A DNA stretch of 7,939 nucleotides from Bacteroidia bacterium (GCA_030429325.1 JAUICT010000084.1:1-7939), one strand, 5' to 3'; numbered from the stretch's first letter, positions 1-6,066 are shown. A program made the numbers and translations. Notes: generated by a model from the letters alone, not told the origin.

Positions 1-206
1 TAGTGGTCCGTAAGCATTCCTGGGGTAGAAATTACCTTTACATCACGGATGCCATGGTCATCAAGCATTTTTTGTGCAATCTCTGCACCACTCATGCCAT
101 TTCTCAGATGTACTTGGGAGTATTTCTTGAACTTACTTTTCAGTTTGTTGCTCACCAACCAACTCACCAGTGCAATTCCACCGATCAATATATAATATGT
201 CATCAT
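1..206 (-). CDS. YugP-type membrane zinc metallopeptidase, N-terminal part (runs off left edge)
   Basis: The reverse strand reads 68 full codons from an ATG-ATG pair at 206 and is still open at base 1. The start is a hydrophobic helix (YYILIGGIALVSWLV, residues 4-18), then a basic stretch, then the segment VHLRNGMSGAEIAQKML and VKVISTPGMLTDHY at the edge. This matches my memory of the N-terminus of the neutral zinc metallopeptidase family called YugP or Zn_peptidase_2, which are membrane-anchored proteins of about 230 residues. The catalytic HExxH motif of that family would lie beyond the window, so the enzyme activity cannot be checked here. The second ATG (203) is an equally possible start. 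The gene lies downstream of ald on the same strand but behind a strong terminator, so it probably has its own promoter; I saw no convincing one. Confidence 0.82.
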   Translation of the reverse strand, partial: MMTYYILIGGIALVSWLVSNKLKSKFKKYSQVHLRNGMSGAEIAQKMLDDHGIRDVKVISTPGMLTDH

Positions 207-246
207 AACTATTCGATTTTTGGTCTTATAAATATACCATATTACA

Positions 247-276
247 ACAAAAACCCCGCCAAGGTTCGGCGGGGTT
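247..276 (-). terminator. Rho-independent terminator after ald
   Basis: A perfect 9-bp GC-rich inverted repeat, AACCCCGCC (252-260) and GGCGGGGTT (268-276), encloses a 7-base loop. On the minus strand it is followed by a T-rich run (TTTTTGTTGT). It lies 25 bases past the ald stop codon, in the correct orientation for ending ald transcription before the peptidase gene. Confidence 0.9.
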
Positions 277-300
277 CTTCTACTGACAAAATGTATGTTT

Positions 301-1401
301 TTACGCCAAAGCAGATTCCCAATGAAAAGCCTCAACAATTTCTTTGTATACCACTTCTCCTTCAACAATATTCAACCCTTTGGCCAAGGTCTTATCCAAA
401 TTGCAGGCACTTCGCCAGCCCATATTGGCCAATTTCAGCACATAGGGCAAAGTTACATTCGTCAAGGCCACGGTTGACGTATAGGGCACGGCCCCTGGCA
501 TGTTGGCCACACAGTAATGGACCACATCATCAATAATATATATGGGGTTGCCGTGTGTGGTTGGCTTGGTAGTCTCCACGCATCCTCCTTGGTCCACCGC
601 CACATCCACGATAACCGTTCCTGGTCGCATGTCTTTGAGCATATCCCTAGTGATCAGATTGGGCGCCTTGGCCCCTTTCAACAACACACCCCCTATTATA
701 AGGTCATGGGATTGTATATGCTTTCTGATGTTGAACTCATTTGAAAACTCCGTTACCACATGACTTGGCATAATATCGTTCACATAGCGAAGCCGTTTCA
801 TGTTCACATCCAAAATGGTTACGTGTGCACCAAGTCCTGCTGCCATTTTTGCAGCTTGAATGCCCACGGTTCCTGCCCCAAGGATCAACACACGGCCTGG
901 AGCAACACCTGGAACTCCTCCCAAAAGCACTCCACGGCCCTTTACGGGTTTTTCCAAATACTTGGCTCCTTGTTGAATGGCCATTCTTCCGGCCACTTCA
1001 GACATAGGGGTCAACAAGGGCAGTGTACCCTCCTCATCCTCAACAGTCTCATAGGCAATACAGATTCCCTTGCTTTTAATCATGGCCTGCGTCAAGGCCT
1101 CACTCGAAGCAAAATGAAAGTAGGTAAAAACAATCTGCCCTTCTTGAACCAAATCGTACTCCTCGGCAATAGGTTCTTTGACCTTCACGATCATATCACT
1201 TTTAGCATACACCTGTTCAATGGTATCCAGAACAGTCGCCCCGGCTTGTTGGTAATCTTTGTCAAAAAAACCACTGCCCTCACCTGCGCCAGATTGCACA
1301 TAAACGGTGTGGTAATTCTTCACCAATTCAAAAACCCCAGCTGGTGTCATACCAACTCGGCCTTCACTGCTTTTGATTTCTTTAGGCACCCCTACAATCA
1401 T
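301..1401 (-). CDS. ald: Alanine dehydrogenase
   Basis: NAD-dependent alanine dehydrogenase, which interconverts L-alanine and pyruvate plus ammonia in the cytosol. I chose the ATG at 1401 (366 residues), because the family begins MIVGVPKEIK; the open frame extends 18 codons further to a TTG at 1455, but a promoter-like motif lies inside that extension. Residues known as substrate-binding or catalytic in the Mycobacterium enzyme fall at the same numbers here: Arg15, Lys75, His96 and Asp270 (in VDVAVDQGG). The Rossmann motif GAGTVG is at 175-180, with Asp198 ending the second strand, as expected for NAD use. MPGAVPYTST (301-310) is also typical. The length is close to the usual 370 residues. 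It appears monocistronic, with a promoter candidate upstream and a strong terminator downstream. Confidence 0.96.
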   Translation of the reverse strand: MIVGVPKEIKSSEGRVGMTPAGVFELVKNYHTVYVQSGAGEGSGFFDKDYQQAGATVLDTIEQVYAKSDMIVKVKEPIAEEYDLVQEGQIVFTYFHFASSEALTQAMIKSKGICIAYETVEDEEGTLPLLTPMSEVAGRMAIQQGAKYLEKPVKGRGVLLGGVPGVAPGRVLILGAGTVGIQAAKMAAGLGAHVTILDVNMKRLRYVNDIMPSHVVTEFSNEFNIRKHIQSHDLIIGGVLLKGAKAPNLITRDMLKDMRPGTVIVDVAVDQGGCVETTKPTTHGNPIYIIDDVVHYCVANMPGAVPYTSTVALTNVTLPYVLKLANMGWRSACNLDKTLAKGLNIVEGEVVYKEIVEAFHWESALA

Positions 1402-1428
1402 CTTGTTGTGTTTTATGGTTACTATACC

Positions 1429-1456
1429 CAAAGTTGTTATAAAAACTGGAATCAAA
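1429..1456 (-). promoter_or_regulatory. Candidate ald promoter
   Basis: On the minus strand, TTTG (1456-1453) is followed after 16 bases by CAACTTTG (1436-1429). That is a one-mismatch match to the Bacteroidota -7 element TAnnTTTG, with a slightly short spacer. It would put transcription start roughly 20 bases before the ATG at 1401, which supports that start over the upstream TTG. This is motif matching by eye only. Confidence 0.35.
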
Positions 1457-1516
1457 GAAATGAAATCGATAAAATGTAGGGGTTGCTAGATAAATTTCAT
1501 ATAAAATTTACATTAT

Positions 1517-1535
1517 ACCCTATTTTTTATGGGGT
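1517..1535. repeat. Small AT-loop inverted repeat
   Basis: ACCCTAT (1517-1523) can pair with ATGGGGT (1529-1535), including one G-T pair, around five T bases. It lies in the AT-rich gap between the SemiSWEET gene and ald. It could be a weak terminator or a chance palindrome. Confidence 0.3.
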
Positions 1536-1567
1536 CACTTTATATTTAATAAAATAATATTGTAAAG

Positions 1568-1591
1568 TACCCTAAAAAAATAAGGGGGGTA
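1568..1591 (-). terminator. Possible weak terminator after the SemiSWEET gene
   Basis: TACCC (1568-1572) pairs with GGGTA (1587-1591), with an A/T-rich interior. On the minus strand it begins 8 bases past the SemiSWEET stop codon, and the T run lies in the loop and not after the stem. It is therefore not a canonical terminator, and I hold it only as the best candidate for the end of that transcript. Confidence 0.3.
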
Positions 1592-1598
1592 GATTAGG

Positions 1599-1853
1599 CT
1601 ATTTGTGTTTTATTTTTAAAACAAGCATTACAATGACCAAAATACCAGTTATACCATTCGCCAATATTATGGCTAGGCTCTCATGCACATAACCGTAGTA
1701 TAGCCACAGCATGGTTCCAATGAAAAAGGCCAAATACATGGTAAGGGAAACATCCCGGGTAGATTTGTGCCGCCACGCCTTATAAACTTGTGGAATAAAT
1801 GAGCTGGTGGTTAGGGTGGCCGCAATAAGGCCAATGATCTCAATAGTATCCAT
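1599..1853 (-). CDS. SemiSWEET small sugar transporter (PQ-loop protein)
   Basis: An 84-residue protein with three predicted membrane helices (about 5-24, 37-57 and 60-80). This is the size and layout of a bacterial SemiSWEET, a half-transporter that dimerises to move sugars down a gradient across the inner membrane. The PQ-loop signature is visible as SSFIPQVYKAWRHKST (17-32), with Pro21-Gln22 in helix 1. Trp50 in helix 2 and Asn66 in helix 3 are 16 residues apart, as are the sugar-contacting Trp48 and Asn64 that I recall from the Leptospira structure. The C-terminus is short and basic (KIKHK). The gene lies between leuS and ald on the same strand, with its own promoter candidate, so the neighbours do not reveal its substrate. 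Sugar specificity cannot be inferred. Confidence 0.9.
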   Translation of the reverse strand: MDTIEIIGLIAATLTTSSFIPQVYKAWRHKSTRDVSLTMYLAFFIGTMLWLYYGYVHESLAIILANGITGILVIVMLVLKIKHK

Positions 1854-1865
1854 GGTTGGTTATTT

Positions 1866-1881
1866 GCCCTAAATGTAGGGC
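1866..1881. repeat. Hairpin in the SemiSWEET leader
   Basis: GCCCTA (1866-1871) and TAGGGC (1876-1881) form a perfect 6-bp inverted repeat with a 4-base loop. It lies 12 bases upstream of the SemiSWEET start codon, inside the leader predicted from the promoter at 1899-1906. It has no T tract. A role in translation control is possible but unproven. Confidence 0.4.
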
Positions 1882-1898
1882 TTTACTGTTTTGAAAAA

Positions 1899-1906
1899 CA
1901 AAAATA
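1899..1906 (-). promoter_or_regulatory. Candidate -7 element of the SemiSWEET gene
   Basis: On the minus strand this reads TATTTTTG, an exact match to the Bacteroidota TAnnTTTG -7 element. No clear TTTG or TTG -33 element is found at the expected distance. Transcription would begin near 1892, giving a leader of about 40 bases. Confidence 0.45.
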
Positions 1907-1913
1907 GATTGCC

Positions 1914-1943
1914 TTAAAAATACTATTCCATCTTCTAGAATAG
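1914..1943 (-). terminator. Probable leuS terminator
   Basis: On the minus strand CTATTC (1943-1938) and GAATAG (1928-1923) form a 6-bp stem with a 9-base loop, followed by TATTTTTA. It begins 8 bases past the leuS stop codon. The stem is short and AT-rich, so termination may be leaky into the SemiSWEET gene. Confidence 0.5.
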
Positions 1944-1950
1944 GTAAGTT

Positions 1951-4890
1951 TTACCCAACAATATTCACGATCTTACCAGGCACCACAATAACCTTTTTAG
2001 GGGTACGGCCTTGCAACTGTTCCTGGGTTTTTTCGTGGGCCAAGACCGCCTCTTCGATTGCATCTTTGCCCATATCCAAGGGGAATTCCAATTTAAAGCG
2101 CATTTTTCCATTAAAGGAAATGGGGTATTCCTTACTGCTTTCCACTAGATATTTCTCCTCAAACTTAGGGAAAGGTGCTTCGGCAATGGATTCAGAATGA
2201 CCCAATCGTTCCCAAAGCTCCTCGGCAATATGAGGTGCGTAGGGCGACACCAAAATGGCCAGCTGTTCAAAAATGGCCTTGCTGGTACATTTTTGAGCGG
2301 TAAGTTCGTTTACGCAGATCATAAAGGTAGACACCGAAGTGTTAAACGAGAAGTTCTCGATATCCTCCTCCACTTTTTTAATGGTCTTGTGCAACGTTTT
2401 CAGATTATCCGATGTAGGTTCTTTGTCCTCAATGACCTCAAAAAGGCGCCATAGTTTTTTAAGGAAGGAATGTACTCCCGTAATCCCCGCAGTGTTCCAA
2501 GGTTTGGATTGCTCCAAGGGACCCAAGAACATTTCATACAAACGAAGGGAATCTGCCCCATACTCCTCACAAATAGCATCCGGGTTGACGACATTGTACT
2601 TGGACTTGGACATTTTTTCCACCTCGCGACCTACAATATATTTTCCATCTTCAAGGATGAACTCGGCATCCTTGTATTCCGGTAGCCATTTTTTGAAGGC
2701 TTCCACATCCAACTCATCGGATGCGTTCACCAAAGAAACATCAGCATGAATTGGAATCACATTTTTACCCTCCTTCAAACCTTTTGAATACACTTTATTG
2801 GAATCCAAGTCCTTGTATATAAAAGCACTTGTACCCGTAATCATCCCTTGGTTAATCAATTTTTGGGCATACTCGTCCTTGGACACATAACCTCTGTCAA
2901 ACATAAACTTCTGCCAGAAACGGGAATACAACAAGTGGCCTGTGGCATGCTCACTTCCACCAATGTATAAATCCACATCCTGCCAATAGTCAATGGCCTC
3001 TTTGGAGAAAATAGCTTCATCATTACGCGGGTCCATATATCGATTAAAGTATTGGGAACTTCCGGCCCAACCCGGCATGGTGTTCAATTCCAAAGGGTAC
3101 ACTCCTTCATGAGATTCCGAATCAAGTTCGGAATGACCATCATGCTGAACTTCCTGCCCGTCCGTCAGGCGGGGTTTCAGCATCTCATCCCCCTTGTCTG
3201 ACCCTTCGACTGCGCTCAGGGTGACAAGGTCGTTCGACACAACTTTATTGTTCTTGGCGTCCCAAGCCCACGTAGTAGCATTACCCAAGGGCGGTTCGCC
3301 CGTTTCAGTGGGAAGGTATTTCTCCACTTCAGGCAATTCCAACGGCAAGTGTTCCAAATCAATCATTTGGGGCATCCCATCCACATAATACACCGGGAAG
3401 GGTTCTCCCCAATAGCGTTGCCTACTGAATACGGCATCACGAAGGCGGTAGTTTACCTTTCCAACCCCATGTCCAATTTTTTCCAACTCGGCAATCACCT
3501 TTTTGGTGGCCTCTTTATAGGAAAGCCCGTTCAAAAAGTCGGAATTGGCGATAATGGTGGTCTCCTTATCGGCAAAAGCCTCTTCGGAAATATCCACCCC
3601 TTCAAAAATGTTGGGGATGGGAATATTATAGTGTTTCGCGAAATCGTAATCCCGTTGGTCACCACAGGGTACGGCCATAACCGCTCCCGTTCCGTAACTG
3701 GCCAAAACATAGTCGCCAATCCAAATGGGAACAGGCTCCTTGGTAAACGGATGCTCTGCGTATGCTCCGGTAAACACCCCTGAAATGGTTTTTACATCGG
3801 CCATACGATCCCGCTCGGAACGCTTTGCCGTAGCCTCGACATAGGCTTCCACCTCAGCTTTTTGTTCTGGGGTGGTGATTTTTGCCACCAAATCGTGTTC
3901 AGGAGCCAAAGTCATAAAACTTACTCCAAAAATGGTATCAGGGCGGGTGGTGAAGACCTCAATCGTGTCCGACTTCTCGACTGCGCTCAAAGTGACACCT
4001 TCATTTGGAATGACATTGAAAGTCACCGAAGCGCCTTCGGAACGCCCGATCCAATTGGTCTGGGAGTCTTTAAGGGGTTGTGGCCAATCTATTTTGTTCA
4101 ATCCGTCGAGCAAGCGCTGGGCATAAGCCGTAATACGCATACTCCATTGCGTCATTTTTTTACGGATGACGGGATGGCCTCCACGTTCGGAAACGCCGTT
4201 TACGATTTCATCATTGGCCAAAACCGTTCCCAAGGCTGGGCACCAGTTCACTTCGGTATCGGCCAAATATGTGAGTCTGTATTTTAAAAGAATCGCTTGT
4301 TTCTCCTTTTCCGAAAATGCGTTCCATTCCGCTGCACCAAAATTGGGTGTATCCTCATCGCAAACAGCTTCCACCGTTGCATTTCCTTCTTTTTCAAAAA
4401 TGGAGACCAAGCCCTCAATGGCCTCAGCCTTATCAGAACTTTTGTTGTACCATGAATTGAACAATTGGATAAAAATCCATTGTGTCCATTTATAATATCC
4501 AGGATTGGAAGTGCGCACTTCCCTGCTCCAATCGAACGAGAAGCCCAATCTATCCAGCTGCTCGCGATACCTTTTGATATTGTTTTCGGTAGTGATCGCA
4601 GGGTGTTGTCCGGTTTGAATGGCGTACTGCTCCGCGGGCAATCCGAAGGAATCGTACCCCATGGGATGCAATACATTGAACCCTTTATGTCTTTTATAGC
4701 GAGAATAGATATCCGTGGCAATGTACCCCAGCGGGTGCCCAACATGCAATCCTGCTCCAGAAGGGTAGGGAAACATGGATAAGGCATAAAATTTAGGCTT
4801 GTCGGAATCGTTGATTGCCTTAAAGGTTTCATTTTCTGCCCAATACTTCTGCCATTTGGCTTCAATGTCACGGAAATCGTAGTTCATCAT
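1951..4890 (-). CDS. leuS: Leucyl-tRNA synthetase with repeat-derived inserts
   Basis: Class I synthetase that charges tRNA-Leu with leucine in the cytosol. Visible in order (979 residues): HVGH (49-52) as the HIGH motif; NWCPALGTVLAN (215-226); the editing-domain motif TTRPDT (314-319); GTGAVMAVP with the editing Asp in GDQRD (400-414); RYWGEPFP (492-499); AGSS-x-Y (609-614); KMSKS (759-763); and the anticodon-binding and C-terminal tail. The start is either the ATG at 4890 or the next one at 4887. Both follow a purine-rich AAAAAGAAG, and the second fits relatives better (MNYDF). Two stretches look foreign: residues about 294-308, just before the editing motif, and about 556-596, which replace a short linker. 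Both are encoded by palindromic repeats, stay in frame and contain no stop codon. Without them the length would be about 925, near what I recall for relatives. All catalytic motifs survive, so I expect a working enzyme. Confidence 0.97.
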   Translation of the reverse strand: MMNYDFRDIEAKWQKYWAENETFKAINDSDKPKFYALSMFPYPSGAGLHVGHPLGYIATDIYSRYKRHKGFNVLHPMGYDSFGLPAEQYAIQTGQHPAITTENNIKRYREQLDRLGFSFDWSREVRTSNPGYYKWTQWIFIQLFNSWYNKSSDKAEAIEGLVSIFEKEGNATVEAVCDEDTPNFGAAEWNAFSEKEKQAILLKYRLTYLADTEVNWCPALGTVLANDEIVNGVSERGGHPVIRKKMTQWSMRITAYAQRLLDGLNKIDWPQPLKDSQTNWIGRSEGASVTFNVIPNEGVTLSAVEKSDTIEVFTTRPDTIFGVSFMTLAPEHDLVAKITTPEQKAEVEAYVEATAKRSERDRMADVKTISGVFTGAYAEHPFTKEPVPIWIGDYVLASYGTGAVMAVPCGDQRDYDFAKHYNIPIPNIFEGVDISEEAFADKETTIIANSDFLNGLSYKEATKKVIAELEKIGHGVGKVNYRLRDAVFSRQRYWGEPFPVYYVDGMPQMIDLEHLPLELPEVEKYLPTETGEPPLGNATTWAWDAKNNKVVSNDLVTLSAVEGSDKGDEMLKPRLTDGQEVQHDGHSELDSESHEGVYPLELNTMPGWAGSSQYFNRYMDPRNDEAIFSKEAIDYWQDVDLYIGGSEHATGHLLYSRFWQKFMFDRGYVSKDEYAQKLINQGMITGTSAFIYKDLDSNKVYSKGLKEGKNVIPIHADVSLVNASDELDVEAFKKWLPEYKDAEFILEDGKYIVGREVEKMSKSKYNVVNPDAICEEYGADSLRLYEMFLGPLEQSKPWNTAGITGVHSFLKKLWRLFEVIEDKEPTSDNLKTLHKTIKKVEEDIENFSFNTSVSTFMICVNELTAQKCTSKAIFEQLAILVSPYAPHIAEELWERLGHSESIAEAPFPKFEEKYLVESSKEYPISFNGKMRFKLEFPLDMGKDAIEEAVLAHEKTQEQLQGRTPKKVIVVPGKIVNIVG
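3109..3137 (+). repeat. Family 2 palindromic repeat, copy 1 (inside leuS)
   Basis: A perfect 8-bp inverted repeat, ATTCCGAA (3114-3121) and TTCGGAAT (3127-3134), with loop TCAAG. It is flanked by ATGAG on the left and GAC on the right. On the leuS strand it encodes HSELDSESH (residues 586-594). It shares flanks and loop ending with the unit at 3138-3188, which lies in the opposite orientation. Confidence 0.8.
3138..3188 (-). repeat. Family 2 palindromic repeat, copy 2, with a nested insert (inside leuS)
   Basis: On the minus strand: flank ATGAG, stem ATGCTGAA (3183-3176), loop bases AC, then 21 extra bases (3173-3153), then AAG and stem TTCAGCAT (3149-3142), followed by GAT. With the 21 bases removed, the loop is ACAAG, against TCAAG in copy 1. 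The stem differs from copy 1 at two paired positions, and both changes are compensated. The whole unit is translated within LeuRS. Confidence 0.75.
3153..3173. repeat. Nested 21-base hairpin in the loop of a family 2 repeat
   Basis: CCCG (3157-3160) and CC (3162-3163) pair with GG (3168-3169) and CGGG (3170-3173) around the loop GTCA, with a single bulged T. It splits the expected 5-base loop of the surrounding repeat between AC and AAG. Its length is seven codons, so the leuS frame is kept. It is much more GC-rich than its surroundings. Confidence 0.6.
3192..3229 (-). repeat. Family 1 palindromic repeat, copy 1 (inside leuS)
   Basis: On the minus strand: outer stem CCTTGTC, inner stem ACCCT, loop GAGCGCAGTCGA, inner stem AGGGT, a 2-base bulge CA, outer stem GACAAGG. 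This gives 12 base pairs in total, all Watson-Crick. It encodes the VTLSAVEGS segment of LeuRS (556-564) with its flanks. Confidence 0.8.
3965..3998 (-). repeat. Family 1 palindromic repeat, copy 2 (inside leuS)
   Basis: On the minus strand: outer stem GTGTC, inner stem ACTTT, loop GAGCGCAGTCGA, inner stem GAAGT (one G-T pair), bulge CG, outer stem GACAC. The 12-base loop and the bulge position are the same as in the copy at 3192-3229, while both stems differ in sequence and still pair. It is in the same reading frame, giving VTLSAVEKS just before the TTRPDT editing motif. Confidence 0.8.
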
Positions 4891-4912
4891 ACTTCTTTTT
4901 GTTCGCTATATC

Positions 4913-4934
4913 ACATCGAGGTCAGTCGAGATGT
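4913..4934 (+). repeat. Family 1 palindromic repeat, copy 3 (leuS-ftsX gap)
   Basis: On the plus strand, ACATC (4913-4917) pairs with GATGT (4930-4934) around the 12-base loop GAGGTCAGTCGA, which differs from the leuS copies only at two central bases. No outer stem is seen. It lies in the opposite orientation to the leuS copies, 23 bases before the leuS start and in its probable leader. Confidence 0.7.
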
Positions 4935-4953
4935 CCCACCAAGCACAAGGGAA

Positions 4954-4992
4954 GAGATTTCTCGCCAAGATTACATCCAGCCTCGAAATGAC
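4954..4992 (+). repeat. Family 2-like degenerate repeat (leuS-ftsX gap)
   Basis: GAG, then ATTTC (4957-4961), a long interior of 23 bases, then GAAAT (4985-4989) and GAC. The constant GAG and GAC flanks match family 2, but the stem is only 5 bp and the loop is enlarged. It follows a family 1 unit, as family 1 and family 2 units also sit together inside leuS. Confidence 0.45.
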
Positions 4993-5018
4993 AAAAAACT
5001 GTATCTCTTTTCGAGTTG

Positions 5019-5047
5019 CAAAAATAGGTTTAATCCCCTAAATACAA
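5019..5047 (-). promoter_or_regulatory. Candidate leuS promoter
   Basis: On the minus strand TTG (5047-5045) is followed after 18 bases by TATTTTTG (5026-5019), an exact TAnnTTTG -7 element with good spacing. Transcription would begin near 5012, giving leuS a leader of about 120 bases that contains the two intergenic repeats. Confidence 0.55.
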
Positions 5048-5057
5048 TTTACTTTTC

Positions 5058-5065
5058 TATTTTTA
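5058..5065 (+). promoter_or_regulatory. Weak candidate -7 element for ftsX
   Basis: TATTTTTA matches TAnnTTTG except for the last base and sits 17 bases before the ftsX start. No -33 element is found at the usual distance. It would form a divergent pair with the leuS promoter. Confidence 0.25.
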
Positions 5066-5082
5066 CGTACTGATTCCACTCT

Positions 5083-5961
5083 ATGAGCCAATATATTGAA
5101 CGATATCAGCGAAGAAAGTTGATTTCCTCCTACTTCTCCGTGGTTTTGAGCATCGCTTTGGTGCTTTTCCTGTTGGGCGTTTTGGGACTTTTGGTCCTGA
5201 ATACCAAAAAACTTGCGGACCACTTCAAGGAACAAATCACCATTTCGGTTTTTTTGAAGGACAATGCCAAACCGGTTGAAATTGACCAATTACAAAAAAG
5301 CCTCGTTTTGGCAGAATACACCAAATCTGCCGAGTACATTTCCAAGGAAGATGCTGCAGAACAATACAGCGAGGACATTGGAGAGAATTTCGTGGAGTTC
5401 TTGGGATACAATCCGTTAAAGAATTCCATTGATGTGCATTTAAAGGCCGATTTTGTTTCTCCAGAGCAAATCGCGGAAATTGCCGATGACCTTGCCACAA
5501 AAACCTATGTGGACGAGGTAAGTTATGACAAGCCGTTGATCTCCCTGCTCAACGACAATGCCCGAAAAATAAGTTTGTGGATTTTGGTGGCCAGTGCCGC
5601 TTTTACGGTCATAGCCGTGTTGCTGATCAACAGTTCCATCCGACTTTCCATCTATTCCAAACGGTTTATCATCAAGACCATGCAGATGGTGGGGGCTACC
5701 AAGACCTTTATCAGAAGGCCCTTTATCTGGGCCAATATCAAACTAGGCATGATAGGTGCTGTCGTGGCGTTGGCCTCCTTGAGCATCCTGATCTATTACA
5801 TCAACAAAAATTTTCCCGAATTGAATCTATTACAGGACTATTTGGTATTGATCTTTTTATTTGTTGGGGTCTTTGGACTTGGGGTTATCATTTCATGGGC
5901 CAGCACCCATTTTGCCACCCAACGTTTCTTAAATCTGAGGACAGACGATTTGTACTATTAG
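5083..5961 (+). CDS. ftsX: Cell division protein FtsX (ABC transporter-like permease)
   Basis: A 292-residue inner-membrane protein that pairs with the ATPase FtsE in the divisome and activates cell-wall hydrolases during septation. The layout fits the family: a cytoplasmic start, helix 1 (about 18-40), a large extracytoplasmic domain (about 45-160, containing ITISVFLKD at 52-60), then helices 2-4 (about 163-184, 219-241 and 252-273). The conserved cytoplasmic segment MQMVGATKTFIRRPF (200-214) is the FtsX-type signature after helix 2. The start ATG is the only reasonable one; no Shine-Dalgarno sequence is visible, which is normal in this phylum. ftsE is not next to it. The gene is divergent from leuS and heads a cluster with DUF3098, uppP and truB, an order I recall as conserved in Flavobacteriia. 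Confidence 0.95.
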   Translation: MSQYIERYQRRKLISSYFSVVLSIALVLFLLGVLGLLVLNTKKLADHFKEQITISVFLKDNAKPVEIDQLQKSLVLAEYTKSAEYISKEDAAEQYSEDIGENFVEFLGYNPLKNSIDVHLKADFVSPEQIAEIADDLATKTYVDEVSYDKPLISLLNDNARKISLWILVASAAFTVIAVLLINSSIRLSIYSKRFIIKTMQMVGATKTFIRRPFIWANIKLGMIGAVVALASLSILIYYINKNFPELNLLQDYLVLIFLFVGVFGLGVIISWASTHFATQRFLNLRTDDLYY

Positions 5962-6054
5962 ACGCAAGACCTAGGACCGCTTTACTTAAAGATTTATTAA
6001 AAGCTTAACCTTTCCATATTATTGGTTTAGAAAGTATTCTGGGAAACTTTTCCT

Positions 6055-6062
6055 TAAATTTG
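6055..6062 (+). promoter_or_regulatory. Candidate -7 element abutting the DUF3098 start
   Basis: TAAATTTG is an exact TAnnTTTG match that ends only four bases before the ATG at 6067. If used, the transcript would have almost no leader. No good -33 element is seen at 17-23 bases upstream. The rest of the 105-base gap after ftsX shows no clear terminator or gene. Confidence 0.35.
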
Positions 6063-6066
6063 CGAC

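Noticed and set aside
252..276. GC-rich palindrome before the left-edge gene as a mobile repeat
   Set aside because: A T tract on one side, a position just after ald and a perfect stem make an ordinary terminator the simpler reading; its loop and stem match neither repeat family.
1402..1455. N-terminal extension of Ald from the TTG at 1455
   Set aside because: The 18 extra residues do not fit the family N-terminus, and the ATG at 1401 places Arg15, Lys75, His96 and Asp270 at their standard numbers.
760..1479. Long plus-strand open frame opposite ald (239 codons)
   Set aside because: It lies antisense to a fully recognisable alanine dehydrogenase, has the composition of a reverse-complement shadow and shows no known motif.
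3109..3230. CRISPR-like array
   Set aside because: The units are different palindromes of different lengths and orientations, without a constant direct repeat or regular spacers.
3109..3998. Possibility that leuS is a pseudogene broken by repeats
   Set aside because: The frame runs through both inserts without stop or frameshift, and HVGH, TTRPDT, the editing Asp and KMSKS are all intact.
4026..4040. Inverted repeat CCGAAG-CGC-CTTCGG inside leuS
   Set aside because: It encodes the SEGAS segment expected in LeuRS, has no counterpart elsewhere in the window and is likely a chance result of codon choice.
3349..4287. Plus-strand open frames opposite leuS, and the long minus-strand frame 4284-4871 in another register
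   Set aside because: All overlap LeuRS codons with clear family motifs on the minus strand; none has a recognisable domain.
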